Source: Gammaproteobacteria bacterium
GTDB taxonomy: Bacteria; Pseudomonadota; Gammaproteobacteria; Chromatiales; Chromatiaceae
Direction of reading: 5' to 3'
NCBI GenBank assembly: GCA_030065815.1
Contig: JASJCU010000024.1
Location: 1-42,616 of the forward strand
Length of the DNA: 42,616 bases
Below the pieces are notes generated by a model. The model saw only the letters and a program-made list of their open reading frames with translations. It did not search any database and was not told the DNA's origin. Position 1 is the first letter of the stretch. The number at the start of each line of letters is the position of its first letter. A program made the position numbers and the translations under genes. Of the stretch, positions 9,380 through 16,369 are shown piece by piece.

Positions 9380-10956
9380 CGCGTGCTGCCCCCGGGTGAC
9401 TTGAACAGCGCCTTGTAGCGCTCGCGGTTGCGCGGCGAATCGAATGTCGCGAAACAGTCGCTGAAGCGCCCATGCGCCGCCTCCTGCGCGCGCAGCGAGT
9501 CCGCAGCCAGGGCGCCGATCGCGAGCACGTTGGGCAGCACCGCGGCGTCGCCGAGGTCGAAGCCGGCGGCCAGTTCGCGCAGGTGCAGCGCCTGCACCTC
9601 CTTGTCCTGGAACTCGCCGAGGTTGTCGAGCAGGGCCTTCAGCGTCTTGACCGTGCCCTTGAGCAGGCGCGGATCGTACAGGCTGCGGAAGAACTCGATC
9701 AGGTAACGCAGCTTCTTGCAGTCCTTGCGCAGCTCGTGCATCGCCAGCGGTTCGCCGCTGTGCACGGCCGCGCGGCCGTCCTTGATGACCCGGCGGTACA
9801 GCCTCCAGATGCGCTGCGAGACGACCCGCTTGATCGGCAGGTCGGCGAACCAGCCCGGCTCGCCGGGCAGGCTCTCGGCCTCGAGCACGCGGCGCCAGTC
9901 GCGCAGCAGCGCGCGGAACGGCGCCGAATCGAGCGCGTCGGCGAGCGTGCGCTGCGCATCGACGTGCGCATCCTCGAGGCGTCGCTGCAGCAGGTCGAGG
10001 TCGCCGCGCATCGCTGCCGGCAGGCTGTCGCGATAGCGCGGCAGCTCGAGCAGAAAGACGTCGAGGTCGCGCGTCTGCCCGGTGATCTGGCCGACCCACG
10101 CGAAGCGCTGCTTGTACTCGTCGACGATCGCATCGGGCAGCACGCGCTTTACCTGCGACAGCGCCGACCGCGTGCGCCGCGTCGCGACGCGCAGGTCGTG
10201 CAGGAACTCGCTGTCGAGGTTGGCGCGGGTGCCGTCGACGTTGCGTTCGAGCGTGTCGAGCAGGGTCAGAAAGATCTTGCGCATCGCGTCGAGCGCCGGC
10301 ATGTCCGGCTTCAGTGACACGTCCAGCTTCGACGAGTAGTCGCCGGGCTCGCGGCCGATCGCCGCGACGGCCTCGTCGAGCAGGCAGGCCGGGGCCGCCG
10401 GCCATTCCTGGTCGGCGGCGAAAAATCGCGCCAGCTCGTCGAGCGCCGAGTCGTAACCCTTGACCGGCAGCAGGCGCACGCGCGGCCACAGGCTGCGCGG
10501 TTCGTCGACGCTCGGCGCATGACTGTTCATCGACAGGTACTGCAGGCGGGCCACGGTCTTCGCGTCGTCGTTGAGCACGCGCAGATCGGTCGCGGTGCCC
10601 TGGACCTCGACGATGGGCAGCAGCACGCGCATGTCGAGCAGCTCGGCGACGCGGTCGTGCAGCGCGCCCGGCGGCAGCTCCGCCGGCCACTGCGGGGTGC
10701 CGTCGAAGGCCGCGGCATCGAGGACCTCGGCGCCGTCGACCGGCTTGAGGCGCAGCTCCGAATCCTGCGCGACGTTGAGCTGCAGCAGCGTCAGCCCGGC
10801 GCCGTACAGGCGCCAGTCGAAGCTGTCGAAAAAGCGCAGGCTGAACGCGGCCGAGTCATCGACATCGCAGGCGCCGTCGCCGCCCAGCAGCGCCGCCAGG
10901 CGATCGACGGACATGGCCTGCGGCAGCAGGAATCCGTGTTGGGGCAGATCGGTCAT
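9376..10956 (-). CDS. CHAD-domain protein with degenerate CYTH-like N-terminus
   Basis: 526 residues. The C-terminal ~300 residues form a CHAD domain with its two conserved helical His/Arg-rich motifs (LHDLRVATRRTRSALSQV and MHELRKDCKKLRYLIEFF). CHAD domains bind polyphosphate and, in some bacteria, localise to polyphosphate granules. The N-terminal ~100 residues look like a worn CYTH (triphosphate tunnel) domain: RFFDSFDWRLYGAGLTLL resembles the YFDTxxxxLxxxGxxL block, but the ExExK motif is not visible. The ATG at 10956 is chosen over an upstream frame start at 10998 because a GGGAA sequence lies about 8 nt before it. It is coupled to parA by a 4-nt overlap and is divergent from the secreted repeat protein. 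A granule-adaptor role is inference. Confidence 0.82.
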   Translation of the reverse strand: MTDLPQHGFLLPQAMSVDRLAALLGGDGACDVDDSAAFSLRFFDSFDWRLYGAGLTLLQLNVAQDSELRLKPVDGAEVLDAAAFDGTPQWPAELPPGALHDRVAELLDMRVLLPIVEVQGTATDLRVLNDDAKTVARLQYLSMNSHAPSVDEPRSLWPRVRLLPVKGYDSALDELARFFAADQEWPAAPACLLDEAVAAIGREPGDYSSKLDVSLKPDMPALDAMRKIFLTLLDTLERNVDGTRANLDSEFLHDLRVATRRTRSALSQVKRVLPDAIVDEYKQRFAWVGQITGQTRDLDVFLLELPRYRDSLPAAMRGDLDLLQRRLEDAHVDAQRTLADALDSAPFRALLRDWRRVLEAESLPGEPGWFADLPIKRVVSQRIWRLYRRVIKDGRAAVHSGEPLAMHELRKDCKKLRYLIEFFRSLYDPRLLKGTVKTLKALLDNLGEFQDKEVQALHLRELAAGFDLGDAAVLPNVLAIGALAADSLRAQEAAHGRFSDCFATFDSPRNRERYKALFKSPGGSTR

Positions 10957-11196
10957 TCGCTGGGTTCCCGGAGGGTACGGCTGGGTCGACGGCGGCACCG
11001 CGACGCCGGTGCAAACCGGTTTCGCGTGCCGTCTAGGTTACACGAGTCGAGGCTTTGGTCGATACTGGGCATCCGCGGCGTCGGCGAGAATCCGGCATGA
11101 AATTAGCGGTCGATAAGGCGTTGCTGTAGATTCCTCGACCTACCGAGGCCGCGACGTTGTCGCATGCCCGATTCGGATCCGACCAGGAGACCCACG

Positions 11197-12528
11197 ATGC
11201 TCAAACCCTTGCTGATAGGCGGCGCCCTTCTCAGCGGTCTTGGCGCCCACGCGCTGCAGGCCGAGCAGACCGGTGGCGCAACGGGCACACCGGACCCGGG
11301 CCGCCAGGCGCCCACCTGGGCGGCGCCGCCGATGCCCGACCGGGCCGCGGTACCCGCCTGGATCGAACAGCGGCGCGCCGAGCTGAACACGCCACCGCCG
11401 GCACCGGCGGCGCCGACGCCACCGATGCGTCCCGTCGCGCCGGCACTGCCATCGCCTGGCACCGCGACCGCCGGCGCACCCGCCGAGACCGTGGCATCGC
11501 GCGTGGCACTGCCGGACTGGGTCAAGGAATACCGCGTCGACGCGCCGGCCGCGCCGCAACCACCGGATGCGACGACCGAACGCCCGGCGCTGCCGGACTG
11601 GGTCAAGGAGCACCAGGTGCAGATCCCGGCACCGACCGCGGCTGCGGATCAATCGCCGCCGAGCCTCCCCGACTGGGTCAAGGAACGGCGCGCACAGGCC
11701 GCCGCTCCACAGGCGCCGACACCACCGCAGGCACCGACCGCGCCGGTACGACCGGCCGCCCCGGAAGCCGACAGCGCGCCGCCCGGGGTGCCGGCATGGG
11801 TGATCGAGCGTCGTTCGCAGACCGCGCAGCCGGCCGCACCGCAGGCCCAGACGATGCCGGCCAAGGGTGACGTGCCCGAGCCGCCGCCGGCGTCGGTGGC
11901 GGCCGACGGCGAGGCCCCGGCCATGCGCGAGATGGCGGCCGCAACGCAGCCGCCCGAGGTCGCGGAACCGCCGCCATATGCCGCCGAGGACCCGGCGCTG
12001 GCGACGCCACCGGCAGCCGTGATGCACGGCCCGGTGCCGGTGCATCGACCCTGGGGCGGCGTCCCGTACGGCGGCGGCTGGGGCCGCCCGTATCCCGGTG
12101 GCTGGAACAACGGCTGGATGCCCTGGGGCAACAGCTGGGGGAACAGCTGGGCACCGTGGGGCGGCGGCTGGGGCAACAATGGCTGGGGCAACGACTGGGT
12201 GCCGTGGGGCAGCGGCTGGGGCGGTCACGGCTGGAACGACGCCTACAACAGCGGTTGGGGCGACGCGCGGGGCAATACCTGGGGCGACGGCACCGGCGAT
12301 GCCGAGGGCGAGGCCGATTTCAGCTTCGCGCTGCGCGCGTGGATGAGCGGCGACCTGCGCGGCGAAGGTGACGGTTACGGGTACGGTGACGGCTGGGGCC
12401 GCGGCTACAACTACTACCACAACGCACCGTACTACCTGCCGCCGCCGATGCCGATGCCGATGCCGGCACCGGTACAGCCGGGCGAACCGGAAGACCCGGC
12501 CGCCGGCGACGACACCGGCGACCTGTAG
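11197..12528 (+). CDS. secreted Pro-rich repeat protein with sulfur-globule-like Gly/Trp tail
   Basis: 443 residues. AGGAG lies 7 nt before the ATG. A Sec signal peptide (MLKPLLIGGALLSGLGAHA) comes first. Pro/Ala-rich sequence with five copies of a motif, consensus (A/G/S)(L/V)P(D/A)WVKERR, follows at nt 11350-11385, 11506-11538, 11587-11619, 11662-11694 and 11785-11817. Next is a Gly/Trp/Asn-rich stretch at about 12052-12300 (units such as WGNSWG and WGGGWGNN). The C-terminus is Gly/Tyr-rich (DGYGYGDGWGRGYNYY), ending with MPMPMPAP and an acidic tail. The tail composition resembles sulfur globule envelope proteins of sulfur-oxidising bacteria; the WVKE repeats are not a domain I recognise. 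It is divergent from the CHAD-parA pair, 240 nt away. A structural, envelope or inclusion role is inferred. Low-complexity similarity is weak evidence. Confidence 0.6.
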   Translation: MLKPLLIGGALLSGLGAHALQAEQTGGATGTPDPGRQAPTWAAPPMPDRAAVPAWIEQRRAELNTPPPAPAAPTPPMRPVAPALPSPGTATAGAPAETVASRVALPDWVKEYRVDAPAAPQPPDATTERPALPDWVKEHQVQIPAPTAAADQSPPSLPDWVKERRAQAAAPQAPTPPQAPTAPVRPAAPEADSAPPGVPAWVIERRSQTAQPAAPQAQTMPAKGDVPEPPPASVAADGEAPAMREMAAATQPPEVAEPPPYAAEDPALATPPAAVMHGPVPVHRPWGGVPYGGGWGRPYPGGWNNGWMPWGNSWGNSWAPWGGGWGNNGWGNDWVPWGSGWGGHGWNDAYNSGWGDARGNTWGDGTGDAEGEADFSFALRAWMSGDLRGEGDGYGYGDGWGRGYNYYHNAPYYLPPPMPMPMPAPVQPGEPEDPAAGDDTGDL

Positions 12529-12968
12529 GCCGCACGCCGGGCGCCGGGGTCGATGCAATCGGCGACAACGCGGCGGGCAACGTGCCGCGCGCGGTCATCG
12601 TCAAGAGCGCGTCCGACGCGCTGACCGACCGGTCGCTGGCGATCCCCGGCGGTGTCGCGGTGGCGGTGGCGGGCCTACCGGTGATCCGCGTCAGCATCGC
12701 CGGTCATACCGACAATGGCGTCGGGGACGCCTGCAACCGCGCCCGGTCACGACGCCCCGCGCCGCGCGGCGTCGACTACCTGGCAGACAGCGGCGTGCAG
12801 GGCGTCGCTCTGGCCTGCATGAAGCCCGAGCCGAACAGTGCCAACGCCGTACGCATCTGGTATCCCGGTGGCTTCCATCAGCTGGTGCGAGAAACCGGAC
12901 GCTGCGGTCTGCAGCCGTCGCTATACCTGCCGGATTCTTGCGGTTTCCCGCTCGCTGTGGCTTGGTAG
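12528..12968 (+). pseudogene. decayed OmpA-like C-terminal domain
   Basis: A frame of about 146 codons begins right at the stop of the preceding gene and has no signal peptide, barrel or convincing start. It keeps OmpA-family landmarks in the right order. First is TPGAGVDAIGD, like the T-x-x-G-x-x-VD-x-x-GC repeat before many OmpA domains, with Cys replaced by Asp. Next are a SASDALTDRSLAIPGGVA segment and the core IRVSIAGHTDN. CNRARSRRPAPRGVDYL follows where N-x-x-LS-x-RA-x-x-V-x-x-YL is expected, then a KPEPNSANA remnant. The peptidoglycan-binding Asp of GHTD remains, but the later Arg region is altered and the C-terminal GR..NRRVE motif is missing. This looks like point-mutational decay of a 3' gene fragment. 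A short functional product is possible but less likely. Confidence 0.6.
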
Positions 12969-13182
12969 CCGCTCAAACCCTCAGGCGACTACGACTCCCG
13001 CTGTTGGCCGGCGCCACGACGGTTGCGAACGTCGCAGGATCTCCACATGCTGATGCACGCTCGTCGCCGGGGGCTACGGCGAAGACAGGCCGGTCGCTGG
13101 CAACGAAACGCCGCCGGAAGGGACCGACGACCGGCGCGTCGACCTGAATCGCCCCCTGGCGCCGCCGCGCCGGCAACGAAAG
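12969..13182. other. intergenic stretch with no supported gene
   Basis: These 214 nt between the OmpA relic and the palindromic terminator contain only short frames with no codon or motif support. Nothing else was recognised. Confidence 0.5.
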
Positions 13183-13206
13183 AGGCGCAGCCCGCGGGCT
13201 GCGCCT
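13183..13206 (-). terminator. perfect 24-nt palindrome after the small minus-strand gene
   Basis: AGGCGCAGCCCG is followed immediately by its exact reverse complement CGGGCTGCGCCT, giving a 10-bp GC-rich stem with a 4-nt loop. It lies 22 nt beyond the stop of the minus-strand small protein. On the minus strand it is followed by CTTTCGTT, a weak T-rich run. It is probably an intrinsic terminator, and because it is symmetric it could also stop plus-strand readthrough from the OmpA relic. Confidence 0.6.
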
Positions 13207-13228
13207 CGCCTACCATTCGCGCGGGCCG

Positions 13229-13393
13229 TCAGCCCTCGTCGATACCTTCGGTATCCGGGTTGTGCAGGATCTCGTGCAGTCGACTGTCTTCGACGATCGA
13301 GCTCAGGATCTCTTCGCCATCGGCCTCGGCGAGGGCGATTTGCGCATCGTAGAACGCTTCGGTCTCGAGGATCTGCTTTTCGTAGGCCGTCAT
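13229..13393 (-). CDS. small acidic protein of 54 residues, unknown function
   Basis: The ATG at 13393 has a near-perfect ribosome binding site (AAGGAGG, about 8 nt upstream), so this start is favoured over a longer frame beginning at 13486. The product starts MTAYEKQILETEAFYDAQIA and is rich in Glu and Asp, with a predicted amphipathic helical first half and no Cys, signal peptide or membrane segment. A strong palindromic terminator lies 22 nt after the stop, so this looks like a self-contained single-gene unit. I do not recognise the family. The strong ribosome binding site plus terminator argue for a real, expressed gene. Confidence 0.6.
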   Translation of the reverse strand: MTAYEKQILETEAFYDAQIALAEADGEEILSSIVEDSRLHEILHNPDTEGIDEG

Positions 13394-13749
13394 TGACTTC
13401 CCTCCTTCGGGTGCCGCGTCTGGGTGCCGGTGGGTCGGCAACGGCCGCCGTTCCGGCGCGCCGCTATCTCGAACGTAGTCCGCCAAAACTGTTTATTGGC
13501 ACATGAGATCTGTCGAAATGGCCAGGATGCGGCGCCGACACCCGGGGAGAACGCGGTTCCGGTCACTTGGCCTCGCTGGGCCTCGCAGGCGGCCGCCCCG
13601 TGTCGCCGCCGCGGCACCCGGCAATCGCCGCAACAGGCACCGTCGCCGATGGACTGGCGCGGTATTTGCAGCGTACAGCCCGATCACGGCAAACGTCAGG
13701 CCATTGACGCGGCATTGCGACGCGCCTGGCCGGCGAATCGGCGAACTCG
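13394..13749. other. 356-nt spacer between the small acidic gene and ptmE
   Basis: The spacer is divergent. One AT-rich patch (aaaactgtttattggcac, about 13485-13502) may hold the minus-strand promoter of the small gene, but no clear -35/-10 pair or sigma-28/-54 match was found on either strand. Frames crossing it are GC-driven shadows rich in Arg. Confidence 0.4.
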
Positions 13750-14802
13750 ATGACCAAGAACTGGCGCGACATCACCATCCGGCCCGATACCAGCGTGCAT
13801 CGCGCCTGGGAGGTGCTCGACCGTGGCGCCATTCAGATCGCACTGGTCGTCGACGGCGACTGTCATCTGCTCGGCACGGTCACCGACGGCGACATCCGCC
13901 GTGCCGTGCTGCACGGCAAGGGGCTGGACATACCGATCACCGAGGTCATGAACGCCAACCCGACCACCGGGCTCGCCGAAGAGACCTTCGACAGCTGGCA
14001 GCGAACGATGCACCGCCACTCGTTGCGCCACCTGCCGATACTCGATACCCGGGGCTGCGTCGTCGACCTGGTTCAGTACAGCATGCCGCTCGAGCCGGAG
14101 CGCAGCACACCGGTCGTGATCATGGCCGGTGGCCTCGGCACCCGCCTGCGGCCGCTCACCGAGGTCACACCGAAACCGATGATCCCGGTCGGTCCGAAGC
14201 CGGTGCTCGAGACCATCATCGAGAATTTCGCCGAGCAGGGCTTCGTCAACCTGTTCCTCTGCCTGAACTACAAGGGCGAGATGATCCGCGGCCATTTCGG
14301 CGACGGCGAACGGCTCGGCGTCAACATCACCTACCTGCACGAAGACCGCCGCCTCGGCACCGCCGGTGCACTGAGCCTGCTGCCGCAACGCCCGCAGGAA
14401 CCGGTCATCGTCATGAACGGCGACCTGCTGACCAAAGTCGACTTCGTGCGCCTGCTGACGTTCCACCAGCAACAGGGCTTCGTCGCGACGATGGCGATGC
14501 GCGAGCACCAGCAGCAGGTGCCCTACGGCGTGCTCAAGATCGGCGACGGCTACGTCGTCGACGAACTGGTCGAGAAGCCGGTCGAGCGCTATTACGTCAA
14601 TGCCGGCATCTACATCCTGGAACCGCAGACGCTGGACCTGGTGCCCGAGCAGAAGTTCTACGACATGCCGACGCTGTTCAACTCGCTGATGGACAAGGGC
14701 GAGAAGGTCGGCGGTTTCCCGCTGCGCGACTACTGGGTCGACATCGGCCGTGTCGAGGACCTGGAGCGCGCCAGCGCCGAGTTCTCGGAGATGTTTGGCT
14801 GA
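13750..14802 (+). CDS. ptmE: CBS-domain sugar-1-phosphate nucleotidyltransferase, PtmE-like
   Basis: 350 residues. Two N-terminal CBS motifs (roughly 1-120; DGDCHLLGTVTDGDIRRAV and LRHLPILDTRGCVVDLV) precede a nucleotidyltransferase domain. That domain has the signature VIMAGGLGTRLRPLTEVTPKP, then VIVMNGDLLTKVDF, VVDELVEKPVERYYVNAGIY and YWVDIGRVEDLERA. This CBS-plus-transferase architecture matches Campylobacter PtmE, the glucosamine-1-phosphate guanylyltransferase that makes GDP-GlcN for legionaminic acid synthesis. Its presence with legB, legG, legF and legI supports the GDP-linked route. It stands alone here: a divergent spacer lies upstream and a separate secreted gene downstream. The nucleotide and sugar specificity is inferred from architecture. 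Confidence 0.78.
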   Translation: MTKNWRDITIRPDTSVHRAWEVLDRGAIQIALVVDGDCHLLGTVTDGDIRRAVLHGKGLDIPITEVMNANPTTGLAEETFDSWQRTMHRHSLRHLPILDTRGCVVDLVQYSMPLEPERSTPVVIMAGGLGTRLRPLTEVTPKPMIPVGPKPVLETIIENFAEQGFVNLFLCLNYKGEMIRGHFGDGERLGVNITYLHEDRRLGTAGALSLLPQRPQEPVIVMNGDLLTKVDFVRLLTFHQQQGFVATMAMREHQQQVPYGVLKIGDGYVVDELVEKPVERYYVNAGIYILEPQTLDLVPEQKFYDMPTLFNSLMDKGEKVGGFPLRDYWVDIGRVEDLERASAEFSEMFG

Positions 14803-14810
14803 GCGCCGCT

Positions 14811-14832
14811 GGCACCGGTCAGACCGGTTGCC
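14811..14832 (+). terminator. possible hairpin after ptmE
   Basis: GGCACCGGT and ACCGGTTGCC pair with one bulge around CAG, 8 nt after the ptmE stop. No T-run follows, so intrinsic termination is uncertain. Confidence 0.3.
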
Positions 14833-15003
14833 GACCGTCGGGCCGAAACCCCGCAGGGTCACTCGCACCTCGGCACTGACCATGCGCCAGAGCGTCGCGC
14901 GTGCCCGCGCGGCGGCCTATTCCGCACGATGTACAGGGTGAAGCGGTACCCCGTCTGCAACCATGATTCGTCGCACGGGCATCCGCAAGCGGAGGATTTA
15001 CCG

Positions 15004-15354
15004 ATGAGAACATCTCGCGCACTCGACAAAGCTTTCCGCAGCGCGCTGCATGCGTTGGGCATCGCGGCACTATCGGGCGGCGTCATGGCCGCGGGGGCAC
15101 CGAACAACTACTTCGAGGTCACGGTGCGCCCGGGGACGTCGGCGATCTGCACCTCGGATCCCTGCACCGTCTACTTCGAGACTCCGGCCGGCAGCGGCAC
15201 GCATACGATCCTGCAAAACGGGTCGATAAAAGCCGGCGTGGCGACCGGTGGCGAACGCGTGCTGCTCGGCGTGTTCTCGAACGAGTCCTTCGTCTACCAC
15301 GTCGAGGGCACCGACCTCCCGGCCGCCTACCTGACGGTCGTCGGCAGCCCCTGA
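15004..15354 (+). CDS. small secreted protein of unknown function
   Basis: 116 residues. GGAGGA lies 7 nt before the ATG at 15004, and the N-terminus has the form of a signal peptide (basic stretch, then LHALGIAALSGGVMAAG). The mature part is about 85 residues, mostly predicted beta, with a close Cys pair (ICTSDPCTVYF) that could form a small disulphide loop in the periplasm. A longer frame from 14929 lacks the ribosome binding site and is not used. It stands between ptmE and the convergent flgL. I do not recognise the family. Signal peptide and ribosome binding site make it likely real. Confidence 0.65.
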   Translation: MRTSRALDKAFRSALHALGIAALSGGVMAAGAPNNYFEVTVRPGTSAICTSDPCTVYFETPAGSGTHTILQNGSIKAGVATGGERVLLGVFSNESFVYHVEGTDLPAAYLTVVGSP

Positions 15355-15463
15355 CAGCGAACGGCACGTGTGCCACTGCCGCCGGGGGCCGGTGACACCT
15401 GGGCCGGCAACCCGGTCGGGCACGATCCGGCGCAGCCGCTGCGGCAGCTACGCGCGGCTGGCG

Positions 15464-16366
15464 TCAGCGCAGGAAGTTGAACAGGCTCAGGTCCTGGACG
15501 CGGACGAATGCCTGCTGTGAGGCCTGCAGCGCCGTCAGCTGCTGATTGAACCGCGCAATCGCCTCGGCATAGTCGAGATCCTCGAGCGTCGACCTGACCT
15601 GCGTCGTCGCCAGGTCGAACGCGTCGTTGGCAGCCTTCTGGTCGTCGATGGCGTTGAGTCGCGCGCCGATCCTGGCGCGGGTGTCGAAGATGCGCCCGAA
15701 CGCGGTGTCGATGTCGGTGATCGCGTCTTCGTAACCGTTACCGCTCGCGAGCGTCGTCGCCAGGTCGTAGAGCACCTCGCCGACGTTCGTCGTGCCGCCG
15801 TCGGCGGCCGCGAACTCCATGAAGATCGTCCCCGGGTCGCCGATCGCGACCTCGCGCGTCTCGCCGATCTGCAGCCTACGCTGACCGGTATCGCCGCTGT
15901 ACGTAAACGTGCCGACGCCGTCGTGCGACAACGGCTGTGTCAGGCTCTGGAAACCGGCGAAGATGTACTCGCCGTTGGCATCGCGCGAGTTGGCGAGCTG
16001 CAGGAAGTTGTCGATCTGTTCGCGGACCTCGGCAGCGATTGCCGCGCGGTCCTCGGCACTGTAGGTGTCGTTGGCTCCCTGCACGGCGAGTTCACGGACG
16101 CGCTGCAGCAGGTGCTCGATGCTGATCAGCGCGGTCTCTTCCTGGTCGAGGCGGGCGATCGCGGCATCGGCGTTGCGCTGGTACTGGGCGAGACGATTCT
16201 GTGCCTCGTTGAGGTCGAGGACCCGCACCGCCGCCGACGGATCGTCCGATGGCCGCAGGATGCGCTTGCCGCTGGCCACCTGCAGCTCGGTGTCGGCGAC
16301 CTCGCGCTGCCTCTCGAGCATCGCGTCGACGCTCTGTTGGAACAGCTGGGCAGTCGAGATCCGCAT
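15464..16366 (-). CDS. flgL: flagellar hook-filament junction protein FlgL (HAP3)
   Basis: 300 residues. The flagellin-like N-terminal coiled region opens MRISTAQLFQQSVDAML and contains ASGKRILRPSDDPSAA, LDLNEAQNRLAQYQRN and ALISIEHLLQRVRELAVQGAN, as expected for FlgL. The C-terminus (LTALQASQQAFVRVQDLSLF) matches the D0 helix of FlgL. It joins the hook via FlgK to the filament. GGAGG before the ATG lies across the stop of flgK, and the genes are 3 nt apart. It is the last gene of the leftward flg run. No flagellin gene follows; the next gene converges on it. Confidence 0.95.
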   Translation of the reverse strand: MRISTAQLFQQSVDAMLERQREVADTELQVASGKRILRPSDDPSAAVRVLDLNEAQNRLAQYQRNADAAIARLDQEETALISIEHLLQRVRELAVQGANDTYSAEDRAAIAAEVREQIDNFLQLANSRDANGEYIFAGFQSLTQPLSHDGVGTFTYSGDTGQRRLQIGETREVAIGDPGTIFMEFAAADGGTTNVGEVLYDLATTLASGNGYEDAITDIDTAFGRIFDTRARIGARLNAIDDQKAANDAFDLATTQVRSTLEDLDYAEAIARFNQQLTALQASQQAFVRVQDLSLFNFLR

Positions 16367-16369
16367 CGT

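Noticed and set aside
8603-10690. 695-codon minus-strand frame fusing a long N-terminus to ParA
   Set aside because: The part beyond 9379 is a different frame of the CHAD gene; ParA motifs start at the ATG at 9379.
11109-11117. GTCGATAA-like sigma-28 -10 box before the repeat protein
   Set aside because: No TAAA lies 15 nt upstream, unlike the cheV and flgM sites.
13503-14879. 458-codon plus-strand frame overlapping ptmE
   Set aside because: Shadow frame; the nucleotidyltransferase signature is in the other frame starting at 13750.
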